NCBI RefSeq assembly: GCF_001655055.1
Contig: NZ_LXEW01000003.1
Coordinates: forward strand, 1-64,000
DNA from: Providencia heimbachae ATCC 35613
GTDB lineage: Bacteria > Pseudomonadota > Gammaproteobacteria > Enterobacterales > Enterobacteriaceae
Reading direction: 5' to 3'
Length of the DNA stretch: 64,000 nt
A program made the translations under genes and the position numbers. The first letter of the stretch is position 1; every line of letters starts with the position of its first letter. This document shows, piece after piece, positions 56,145-64,000 of this stretch. Below the pieces are notes generated by a model. The model ran no database searches, had not been told where the DNA came from, and saw nothing but the letters and a program-made list of their open reading frames with translations.

Positions 56145-58430
56145 TTGATGATGGATGATAAATTAAAACAAAGTGCTCTTGATTTTCATGAGTTTCCTCA
56201 TCCAGGGAAAATAACGGTCGTACCCACTAAGCCATTAACAACTCAACGGGATCTTGCATTAGCATATTCACCAGGTGTTGCAGTCCCTTGTCTTGAAATC
56301 GCCGAAGATCCATTAAAAGCTTATCGTTATACCGCTAAAGGAAATCTGGTTGGCGTTGTTTCTAACGGTACCGCAGTACTTGGATTAGGTAATATCGGTG
56401 CCTTGGCAGGAAAACCTGTCATGGAAGGAAAAGGCGTATTATTTAAAAAGTTTTCAGGTGTGGATGTTTTCGATATTGAAGTCGATGAAACGGATCCTGA
56501 TAAACTGGTTGATATTATTGCATCACTTGAACCCACTTTTGGCGGCATTAACCTCGAAGATATTAAAGCGCCGGAGTGTTTCTATATTGAGCAAAAACTG
56601 CGTGAAAGAATGAAAATTCCAGTCTTCCACGATGACCAACACGGCACTGCGATCATTTGTACTGCAGCTGTAATTAACGGTTTGAGGATCGTTAAAAAAG
56701 ACATTGGCGATGTAAGACTCGTTGTATCAGGTGCTGGCGCAGCATCAATTGCCTGTATGAACTTGCTAGTGGCTTTAGGATTAAAGCGCGAAAATATCAC
56801 TGTTTGTGATTCTAAAGGTGTTATCTATAAAGGTCGTGACGACAAAATGGATGTCACCAAAGCCGCTTATGCGATTGACGATAATGGTCAACGCACACTC
56901 GCTGATGCTATTCCAAATGCAGATATCTTCCTTGGTTGCTCTGGCCCGCGTCTTTTAACGCCAGAAATGGTTAAAACGATGGCGCAAGATCCACTTATTT
57001 TAGCCCTTGCAAACCCAGAGCCTGAAATACTTCCGCCTTTGGCAAAAGAAGTTCGCCCTGATGCGATTATTTGTACTGGCCGCTCTGATTATCCTAATCA
57101 GGTCAATAATGTGCTGTGTTTCCCCTTCATTTTCCGTGGTGCGCTTGATGTGGGTGCAACAACAATTAATGAAGAGATGAAATTAGCCTGTGTTTACGCT
57201 ATCGCGGATTTAGCACTTGCTGAGCAGAGTGAAGAAGTGGCATCTGCTTATGGTAACCAAGACTTGTTCTTTGGCCCTGAATACATCATTCCTAAGCCGT
57301 TTGACCCACGCCTAATTGTCAAAATTGCCCCTGCGGTAGCTAAAGCGGCGATGGACTCCGGCGTAGCAACGCGCCCAATTCAAGATTTTGATGCTTATAT
57401 CGAAAAATTAAATCAGTTTGTTTACAAAACAAATTTATTTATGAAACCTATTTTCTCCCAAGCAAAAACAGCGAAAAAGCGCATTGTCTTAGCGGAAGGT
57501 GAAGAAGAGCGTGTGTTGCATGCGACGCAAGAACTTGTTTCCCTTGGCCTTGCTTTCCCAATTTTAGTTGGACGCCCAAGTGTTATTGAAATGCGAATTC
57601 AAAAACTTGGCTTACATATTGAGCTGGGTAAAGACTTCGAAGTTGTTAACAACGAAAACGATCCACGTTATAAAGAGTATTGGCAAGAATATTATCAAAT
57701 CATGAAACGCCGTGGTGTATCCCAAGAGATGGCGCGTCGTGCAGTGATTGGCAACCCAACATTGATTGGTGGGATCATGGTACTGCGTGGTGAAGCAGAT
57801 GGTATGATCTGCGGTACTGTCGGTAGCTATGGCGAGCACTATGAAGTGGTTAAAGATTTATTTGGCTTCCGTGAGGGTGTCCATGCCGCAGGCGCAATGA
57901 ATGCATTATTATTGCCAACGGGTAATACATTTATCGCCGATACGTATGTTAATGAAGATCCCACACCAAACGAATTAGCCGAAATTACGTTAATGGCCGC
58001 GGATACCGTTCGCCGTTTTGGTATTGAGCCTAAAGTTGCTTTACTCTCACGTTCAAGCTTTGGTTCTTCAGATTGCCCATCGGCGCAAAAAATGCGTGAT
58101 ACTTTAGCATTGGTTAAAGCTCGCGATCCAAATCTAGAAATAGACGGTGAAATGCATGCGGATGCGGCATTAGTTGAATCTATCCGTAAAGATGTTATGC
58201 CGGATAGCCCACTAAAAGGCTCAGCTAACTTATTGATTATGCCAAATATGGAAGCTGCACGTATCAGTTATAACTTACTGCGTGTGACCAGCTCAGATGG
58301 TGTAACTGTGGGGCCTGTCTTAATGGGTGTTGCAAAACCCGTCCATATCTTAACGCCAATTGCTTCTGTTCGTCGTATTGTGAACATGGTGGCATTAGCG
58401 GTGGTTGAAGCACAAACTAATCCACTGTAA
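56145..58430 (+). CDS. maeB: MaeB, NADP-dependent malic enzyme
   Basis: Decarboxylates malate to pyruvate making NADPH; 761 residues (E. coli 759). N-terminal malic-enzyme part: [67 protein letters not shown] (NADP fold). The C-terminal 320 residues (from about 430, [16 protein letters not shown]) resemble phosphotransacetylase and are regulatory, binding acetyl-CoA in E. coli. A second ATG one codon inside (56148) is equivalent. GAAAGGAC lies seven bases upstream. Confidence 0.95.
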   Translation: MMMDDKLKQSALDFHEFPHPGKITVVPTKPLTTQRDLALAYSPGVAVPCLEIAEDPLKAYRYTAKGNLVGVVSNGTAVLGLGNIGALAGKPVMEGKGVLFKKFSGVDVFDIEVDETDPDKLVDIIASLEPTFGGINLEDIKAPECFYIEQKLRERMKIPVFHDDQHGTAIICTAAVINGLRIVKKDIGDVRLVVSGAGAASIACMNLLVALGLKRENITVCDSKGVIYKGRDDKMDVTKAAYAIDDNGQRTLADAIPNADIFLGCSGPRLLTPEMVKTMAQDPLILALANPEPEILPPLAKEVRPDAIICTGRSDYPNQVNNVLCFPFIFRGALDVGATTINEEMKLACVYAIADLALAEQSEEVASAYGNQDLFFGPEYIIPKPFDPRLIVKIAPAVAKAAMDSGVATRPIQDFDAYIEKLNQFVYKTNLFMKPIFSQAKTAKKRIVLAEGEEERVLHATQELVSLGLAFPILVGRPSVIEMRIQKLGLHIELGKDFEVVNNENDPRYKEYWQEYYQIMKRRGVSQEMARRAVIGNPTLIGGIMVLRGEADGMICGTVGSYGEHYEVVKDLFGFREGVHAAGAMNALLLPTGNTFIADTYVNEDPTPNELAEITLMAADTVRRFGIEPKVALLSRSSFGSSDCPSAQKMRDTLALVKARDPNLEIDGEMHADAALVESIRKDVMPDSPLKGSANLLIMPNMEAARISYNLLRVTSSDGVTVGPVLMGVAKPVHILTPIASVRRIVNMVALAVVEAQTNPL

Positions 58431-58472
58431 ATTTGAGGATGGTTTAATCCATTCTAATTTAGCCTAGTTTCG

Positions 58473-58508
58473 AAAGACTTCTGTTTTTTATAAATAGAAG
58501 TCTTTTTT
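58473..58508 (+). terminator. Intrinsic terminator after maeB
   Basis: AAAGACTTCT (58473-58482) pairs with AGAAGTCTTT (58496-58505), followed by T. It is immediately before the Fur box of the next operon. Confidence 0.88.
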
Positions 58509-58512
58509 AATT

Positions 58513-58531
58513 GAAAATGATTCTCATTATC
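58513..58531 (+). promoter_or_regulatory. Fur box upstream of the chaN-like gene
   Basis: GAAAATGATTCTCATTATC matches the 19-bp Fur consensus GATAATGATAATCATTATC at 16 positions. It lies 30 bases before the ATG, so it would block the promoter under iron repletion. It marks the start of the iron or heme cluster. Confidence 0.87.
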
Positions 58532-58560
58532 TGTATTTTGATTATCCTGCAAATCAAAAA

Positions 58561-59442
58561 ATGGAAAATACAATGATATCAGTTAGATTGAAGGCAATTC
58601 CTTCGATTCTTCTTTTCAGTTTATTCTTTCTTGCTGGCTGTGTTCAAAAGGTAGAACAGCGACCATTACAATTAGATGACAAACTAACTGCCCATGGTCA
58701 ATTAGTTGATTTAGCAACGGGTCAGCCCGTTTCCCCTCAAGAATTAGTTCAGCAACTCGCCAATTCGCCTCGAGTCATTGTCGGTGAAAAACACGATAAT
58801 CAGTATCATCATCAAATAGAGCAATGGTTAGTGCAAGAAATGCAAAAAAAACGTCCACAAGGCGCAGTACTACTTGAGATGATCACGCCTTCACAGCAAG
58901 CCAGTGTTAATAATGTAAAACAACAAATGCAGGGTAATCCGTATATTCGTGATGAAAAATTGCAATCAGCCATAAAATGGCAAAAGGGTTGGCCGTGGGA
59001 ACTGTATGGTCAGCTGGTTAAATTTTTATTGAGTACGCCATACCCGTTATTAACCGCTAATCTGGATAAAACAGAAATTACCACGGCATACCAAAATCCG
59101 CCGACATTAACAGGTGCACATTCTACGTTACCGATAGTTCAAGAGTTAATCAGTAAAACAATTGAGAGTTCTCATGGTGGGGAATTAACCGCAGAACAAG
59201 TGACTAAAATGACTGTTATCCAGCAATTAAGGGATCGAAGAATGGCAGAGTCGTTACTTGCGGCGCCGACACCTGCCATGTTATTTGCGGGTGGTTATCA
59301 TGCTACTCGCGCAATTGGTGTACCACTACATGTACAAGATCTTGCACCAGAAGCTGATATCAAAGTGCTGATTATTTCCGAACAAGACAATGAGATAGAT
59401 AATTTACATGCTGACTATGTTTGGTATACACCTAAACAATAG
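58561..59442 (+). CDS. ChaN-family heme-binding lipoprotein
   Basis: 293 residues. Signal peptide with lipobox FLAGC (Cys27). The domain contains VIVGEKHDNQYHHQIEQWLVQEM, MITPSQQ and MLFAGGYHATRAIGVPLHV, typical of the ChaN/haem-binding uptake family (Tiki-like fold). A Campylobacter jejuni relative binds two heme groups as a dimer; heme delivery is the proposed role. Start at 58561 or four codons inside (58573). Fur-controlled; tonB-like and receptor genes follow in the same direction. Confidence 0.87.
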   Translation: MENTMISVRLKAIPSILLFSLFFLAGCVQKVEQRPLQLDDKLTAHGQLVDLATGQPVSPQELVQQLANSPRVIVGEKHDNQYHHQIEQWLVQEMQKKRPQGAVLLEMITPSQQASVNNVKQQMQGNPYIRDEKLQSAIKWQKGWPWELYGQLVKFLLSTPYPLLTANLDKTEITTAYQNPPTLTGAHSTLPIVQELISKTIESSHGGELTAEQVTKMTVIQQLRDRRMAESLLAAPTPAMLFAGGYHATRAIGVPLHVQDLAPEADIKVLIISEQDNEIDNLHADYVWYTPKQ

Positions 59443-59583
59443 CGGTGTGTACTTGAGCAACACACAGAAGAATTTGTATGTATTCTGAGCAATATGATGA
59501 TAGTCCGCAGATAATTATCATCAATCATTAATAAATGTGATCTATTTTGCTTTTAGTTAAAGAAATAGTTTTTATTTGCATTT

Positions 59584-59602
59584 GTTATTGATTATCATTT
59601 GC
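59584..59602 (+). promoter_or_regulatory. Second, weaker Fur box before the tonB-like gene
   Basis: GTTATTGATTATCATTTGC matches the Fur consensus at about 13 of 19 positions with the core TGATTATCATT intact. It lies 30 bases before the start codon, the same spacing as in front of the chaN-like gene. Confidence 0.65.
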
Positions 59603-59631
59603 GTCTTTATCGGTTCATGTAAAGACAAAAA

Positions 59632-60435
59632 ATGAATACAGCAATTTTAGAGCAGGGTGGCCAAGTAACCAAAATAGGAAGCTCGGTCATTTTTGCTATC
59701 ATTTTACACCTTGCTATTATTGGCTTCTTTCTGCGAACTGCTCAATACGAGCAATTTGAAGAGCTTCTACCACCGCCATCCGTGGTGATGGAAATATCGA
59801 TGGAAGCTGAAGCTGAGCAACTGACAGAGGTTAATATTGGTCAAACACAAGCGTTATCCGTTGCCAGTCAAGAGCAAGCCTCAAAAGCGGAAGAAGTGTT
59901 GCTTCCCCCAATGGCGGTAAATGAACAGGCCGAAATCCAAGTTGCGAAAACCGAAAAGAAAAAAGTAAAGCCTGAATTAAAGAAAGAGAAAGCTGAAAAT
60001 AAAGAAAAGCGTGTAAAAGAACTTGAGAGTGATAAATCAAAGGCCAGTGATGCACCGGTAACCAGTGATGCGGCAGCTTTACAAAAAACACAGCGGGTAG
60101 CGGCTCAATTTAACAGTAGCTCACAGTCTAATTATGATGCTAAAAGGCAGTGGGAAGCGATGGTGCTGGGAAAACTGAATAAATTCAAACGTTACCCTGA
60201 TGATGCTAAACGGCGCAATCGCACCGGAACACCTGTTGTTGAGTTTGATGTTGATCCCCAAGGGAACGTACTGATGAATTCGTTGGTCAAAAAATCAGGA
60301 ACACAATCTTTAGATAGGGAAGCGCAGAAGGTACTTTCGAGAGCGGAGCCATTACCACCACCACCCGCTGAAATGATAAAAAATGGCCGTGTCACGGTGC
60401 GAATTCCCATCGATTTTACCATTGAAACTGATTAA
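59632..60435 (+). CDS. TonB/HasB-like energy-transducing protein
   Basis: 267 residues: one N-terminal membrane anchor (about 15-35, IGSSVIFAIILHLAIIGFF), an extended Lys/Glu-rich periplasmic linker (about 105-150, KKKVKPELKKEKAENKEKR) instead of the Glu-Pro/Lys-Pro repeats of E. coli TonB, and a C-terminal TonB domain with RYPDDAKRRNRTGTPVVEFDVDPQGNV and the conserved Tyr-Pro. Placed before a receptor gene and behind a Fur box, it is most likely a dedicated TonB for that receptor, like HasB for HasR. The Shine-Dalgarno is poor. Confidence 0.88.
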   Translation: MNTAILEQGGQVTKIGSSVIFAIILHLAIIGFFLRTAQYEQFEELLPPPSVVMEISMEAEAEQLTEVNIGQTQALSVASQEQASKAEEVLLPPMAVNEQAEIQVAKTEKKKVKPELKKEKAENKEKRVKELESDKSKASDAPVTSDAAALQKTQRVAAQFNSSSQSNYDAKRQWEAMVLGKLNKFKRYPDDAKRRNRTGTPVVEFDVDPQGNVLMNSLVKKSGTQSLDREAQKVLSRAEPLPPPPAEMIKNGRVTVRIPIDFTIETD

Positions 60436-60451
60436 TCAATTAGGATAAAAA

Positions 60452-62610
60452 ATGCTTAAGCGTTTAAATTTGTTGTCTGAGACACGCAGAGCCGCTAAAT
60501 TTTGTGTCATTGCATTATTCGGTCTATATACAAGCATTAGCTTTGCGGAGGAAAACATGTCAGCACCTAAGGCAAAAAAACAACCCCATACCCTGACAAT
60601 TCACGGTGACGTGCGTGTCGATAATTATTATTGGTTAAGGGATGACGAGCGAAAATCACCTGAAGTTATCGATTATCTTACAAAAGAAAATCAATATACC
60701 CAGCAAGCGTTAAAACTCGGTGAACCATTAAAAAAGCAAATTTATGACGAATTGCTTGCGCGAATGAAGCAAGATGATGAATCTGTTCCTTATGATTTTA
60801 ATGGTTATACTTATCGCACCAGAGTGGAATCGGGTAAAAACTACTCTATCTATGAAAGACGCCCAATTAATAGTGATGGTGAATGGGATTTGCTTGTCGA
60901 TGGTAACCAACGAGCAGAAGGCTTAGAATATTATCGGATGGGAGCGATGGCTATCTCACCTGATAATACCACGATTGCGATTGCTGAAGACAGGCAAGGT
61001 CGTAATGAATTCGCGGTTTCATTTCGAAAAATAGCGAATACTAATTGGCAAGATGATGTATTAACCAATACATCCGGCAATATTACGTGGGCGAATGACA
61101 ATCGTACGCTGTTTTATGTTAATAAAGATCGCCAAACATTGCTGCCTTATCAAGTACTGCGCCATCAATATGGTACTAAGCAAGAACAAGACCAATTAGT
61201 GTATGAAGAAAAAGATGATACTTACTATGTCAGCTTATCTAAATCCACTTCAAAAGATTATATTTTAATTGGTATAACCAGTACGGAAACATCAGAATAT
61301 CGTTTAATTGATGCAAATAATCCGAATAAAGAAGCGCAAATATTTAAAGCTCGTCAAGTCGGCGTGGAATATTATCCGGATCACTTCAATAATAAATTTT
61401 ATATTCGTTCCAACCATCAAAATCCATTATTTGGGTTATATACTCAAGATACAAATACAAAAGACTGGGCTACATTAATTGCACCACGTGATGATATTGA
61501 TTTAGAAGGTTTTGAGTTATTTAACCAATGGTTGGTATTAGAAGAGCGTAAAAATGGTCTGGTTAATATTCGTCAAATTAACTGGCTGACAAACAATGAG
61601 AATTATGTCAGTTTTGATGACCCAACTTATATGGCATGGGTTTCAAACAATCCGGAACCAAATACCAATAAACTACGTTACGGTTATTCATCAATGACCA
61701 CTCCATCATCTGTGTATGAGATTGATATGCAGACACAAGAGAAGCTGTTATTAAAGCAAGAAGAGGTGCCTGACTTTGATAAAGCAAACTACCAAAGTGA
61801 GCGTTTGTGGATCACGGCGGCTGATGGTGTAAAAGTTCCGGTTTCACTGGTTTATCGTAAAGACTTATTCAAAGAAGGGAAAAATCCACTCTTAGTTTAT
61901 GGCTATGGTGCATATGGCTATGGTATCGACCCTTCATTTAGTTCTTCTCGTTTATCATTACTCGACCGTGGTTTTGTTTATGCAATCGCGCATATTCGTG
62001 GTGGCGGTGATTTGGGGAAAAAATGGTATTTACAGGGTAAAACCATTAACAAAATGAATTCCTTTACTGACTTTATTGATGTAACAAAGGGGGTGATAGC
62101 GCAAGGCTATGGTCAGCCAGGACATGTTTATGCGATGGGGGGTAGCGCAGGTGGGTTATTGATGGGGGCCGTGGTTAATATGGCGCCTGAACTGTATGAA
62201 GGTGTTGTCGCCGCAGTGCCTTTCGTGGATGTCGTGACAACCATGTTAGACCCGTCAATTCCGCTCACGACCGGTGAGTATGATGAGTGGGGAAATCCTG
62301 AGAATGAAGAAGCTTATTGGCGCATCAAAGCATACAGCCCATACGACAATATCAAACCGCAGCGTTATCCGCATATGTTAGTCACAACGGGATTACACGA
62401 TTCACAAGTTCAATATTGGGAACCGGCAAAATGGGTCGCCAAACTTCGTGATATGAAAAAGGTGACTCATTACTATTACTTGAAACAAATATGAGTGCGG
62501 GTCACGGTGGTAAATCAGGACGTTTTAATGCATTAGATGATATTGCATTGGATTATAGTTTTATATTGATGTTAGAAGATAAAAAAACATTTTTTCCACA
62601 ATTAAAATAA
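60452..62610 (+). pseudogene. ptrB: Oligopeptidase B-like serine peptidase (PtrB) with signal peptide, frameshifted
   Basis: An S9A prolyl-oligopeptidase relative of about 718 residues. The intact part ends early at 62494. Adding one A to the AAA at 62483-62485 restores TTG AAA ACA AAT ATG and continues as MSAGHGGKSGRFNALDDIALDYSF to 62610, the missing C-terminus with the catalytic His (62503-62505). Ser is in MGGSAGG (62143-62145), Asp in TGLHDSQ. Blocks such as WLRDDERKSPEVIDYL and PLLVYGYGAYG match OpdB, which cuts after Lys/Arg. Unlike E. coli OpdB it starts with a signal peptide (hydrophobic CVIALFGLYTSISFA, cleavage before EEN). Either a true inactivation or a sequencing error in a short A-run. 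Confidence 0.88.
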
Positions 62611-62621
62611 TTAAATAATAA

Positions 62622-62665
62622 TTAGCCGAATATACTCTAAATAATTCAGAGTATATTTAGGCTAA
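62622..62665. promoter_or_regulatory. Long imperfect hairpin before the TonB-dependent receptor
   Basis: TTAGCC + AATATACTCT (62622-62638) pairs with AGAGTATATT + GGCTAA (62648-62665), nine-base loop, with a small internal bulge. It has no U-tract. It follows the ptrB frame and may limit read-through into the receptor or stabilise the transcript. Confidence 0.5.
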
Positions 62666-62775
62666 TAACTGCCATGGCAACCATATTGGATGTCATGTCA
62701 GTCTTAACAGAGCTTTTTTCTCTGTGATGGAAATGTGGGCGCATGCTGAATTATTGCGTTTACAGGAATGGTTTA

Positions 62776-64000
62776 ATGAATAATAAGATAATAATTATTG
62801 GTGCTAGCATGATAATGACTAGCTACCCTGGGTTTTCTTTGGCTCAAAATTCACAGCAACAAGTAAAAAATCATGATGAAGTGGTTAAATTTAGTAAATT
62901 GAAAATTTCGGGAGCGCAGAAAAAAACACCTTTAGTTAATGCCCTAGAAAAACCGGGGGCATATAGTGCAATTGGTACTGAGAATAAATTGCAATCATTG
63001 GATAAAATCATTCGGACAATGCCTGGAACTTATACCCAAATGGATGCCAGTCAGGGAACCGTCAATGTGAATATCCGTGGCCTCAGCGGGTTTGGCCGTG
63101 TCAATATGATGGTGGATGGTGTAACCCAAAGTTATTATGGCATATCACCTAGCCAATATACCCATGGTCAGCAACCCAATAATGATTTCGGGGCATTAGT
63201 TGATCCTAATTTTATTGTTGAAGTCGAAGTCGAGAAAGGTCAATTAAATGGCAGTAACAGTATTAATGCTTTAGCAGGAAGTGCAAACTTTAGAACAATT
63301 GGTATTGATGATGTTATTTTTGCGGATAATTTATATGGGCTTCGCAGTAAAGGAAGTTGGGGAGATAATGGCATTGGTTATAATGGGATGGTGGCGGTTG
63401 CCGGTAAGAGCTTATTAAATTCAGATGAAGGGTACTTTGGTGGTTTAATTGCCGTTAGTGGGCATAATATTCCCGGAAGTTATAAAAATGGAGATGGTTA
63501 TGATAGTGATGATTTTGCTACTGATTCAACATATAAACAAAAGCCACAATCTCAATTAACGAAATTAAAGTACAAACCCAATGATCGCCATGAATTAGAG
63601 TTTAGCGGACGATTTTTACAAAATAAATTAACGCGTCGAAAAATTGAGAGTGAAGATTATTATTTAAAATATAAATACACGCCATTAAATGAACTCGTGG
63701 ATGTCGAAGTATTAGTAAATCACAGTAAAAGTAATCAAAAATTTGAAGGGGATTCTCTTGGTTGGGCTCTAAGAGAAGGGGGAGCTAAGAATACTGCTGA
63801 TGGTCTTAATCTATCGAATACCAGTCGTTTTTCATATGGTGACATCGATTTTCAATGGAAAGTGGGTTCTAAATTATCCAAAACCAAATATGAAAAAACA
63901 GTCACCTCAGTAATAGATAATAATACATTGACCTATAATGCTTTTTCACCTGAAGGTACGTTAGATTTAGCCAGTGGTTATACGCAATTAGAAGCTAAAT
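62776..64000 (+). CDS. TonB-dependent outer-membrane receptor, 5' part (truncated by window end)
   Basis: 408 codons are visible and the frame is still open at 64000. A signal peptide ends near GFSLA (about residue 23). The plug domain has LQSLDKIIRTMPGTYTQMDASQGTVNVNIRGLSGFGRVNMMVDGVTQSYYG, then VEVEVEKGQLNGSNSINALAGSANF, as in receptors for heme, hemoproteins or siderophores; the barrel follows. A possible TonB box is DEVVKF near the mature N-terminus. Gene order ChaN-TonB-peptidase-receptor and the Fur boxes favour heme or hemoprotein uptake. AGGA lies nine bases before the ATG. The ligand cannot be fixed from this part. Confidence 0.9.
   Translation, partial: MNNKIIIIGASMIMTSYPGFSLAQNSQQQVKNHDEVVKFSKLKISGAQKKTPLVNALEKPGAYSAIGTENKLQSLDKIIRTMPGTYTQMDASQGTVNVNIRGLSGFGRVNMMVDGVTQSYYGISPSQYTHGQQPNNDFGALVDPNFIVEVEVEKGQLNGSNSINALAGSANFRTIGIDDVIFADNLYGLRSKGSWGDNGIGYNGMVAVAGKSLLNSDEGYFGGLIAVSGHNIPGSYKNGDGYDSDDFATDSTYKQKPQSQLTKLKYKPNDRHELEFSGRFLQNKLTRRKIESEDYYLKYKYTPLNELVDVEVLVNHSKSNQKFEGDSLGWALREGGAKNTADGLNLSNTSRFSYGDIDFQWKVGSKLSKTKYEKTVTSVIDNNTLTYNAFSPEGTLDLASGYTQLEAK

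Noticed and set aside
1-64000. tRNA, rRNA, CRISPR arrays, insertion sequences and prophage genes
   Set aside because: Looked for on both strands by eye; no supporting sequence was found in this window.

Overview
The window is a stretch of an enterobacterial chromosome. Gene content, operon order and protein sequences point to the Morganellaceae, most likely Providencia or a close relative. The DNA is AT-rich for the Enterobacterales. Many blocks match the Escherichia coli order (yegS / yegQ-cyaR / baeRS-mdtCBA, ppx-ppk, purMN / upp-uraA-hda, bepA-yfgD, perM / bcp-gcvR / dapA-bamC-purC, tmcA / ypfN, dapE-yffB, maeB), but they are rearranged and interrupted by lineage-specific genes. Identifications come from reading the sequence and recalling family members; no database search was run.

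Layout. 1-5 kb: the 3' end of yddG, a YidA-type phosphatase, a short MarA-like regulator, a very small GTG-started gene that reads as mgrB (PhoQ inhibitor), an AroP-type permease, and pagP. 5-9 kb: thiD, yegS, the sRNA gene cyaR with a CRP site, and trhP/yegQ. 9-18 kb: the mdtABC-baeSR multidrug efflux and envelope-stress operon, without mdtD. 18-23 kb: an MHS-type transporter, then an SOS-controlled colicin E-type DNase bacteriocin with two tandem immunity genes. 23-29 kb: mgtE, ppx, ppk, speG. 29-40 kb: purine and pyrimidine genes (purMN with a PurR box; upp with a T-tract start region typical of UTP-dependent control; uraA), hda with a CTG start, arsC-like yfgD, bepA, perM, bcp, gcvR, dapA, bamC.

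40-49 kb: an anaerobic operon (nucleoside transporter, glycyl radical enzyme YjjI, activase YjjW) behind a perfect FNR site; purC with a PurR box; and a five-gene operon made of a PPC/DUF296 protein and a complete ECF-type vitamin or micronutrient transporter (S, T and two ATPases). 49-58 kb: yeaL, tmcA, ypfN, ybaN, an M15 peptidase, dapE, yffB, a NarP-like response regulator, maeB. 58-64 kb: a Fur-controlled iron or heme cluster with a ChaN-family lipoprotein, a dedicated TonB/HasB-like protein, an oligopeptidase B with a signal peptide (broken by a one-base frameshift), and a TonB-dependent receptor that runs off the window.

The parts that most deserve attention are the bacteriocin with its changed receptor-binding region and double immunity, the ChaN-TonB-oligopeptidase-receptor cluster, the ECF-PPC operon, the FNR-linked nucleoside/glycyl-radical operon, and the small genes that ordinary gene calling would miss (mgrB, cyaR, CTG-started hda).
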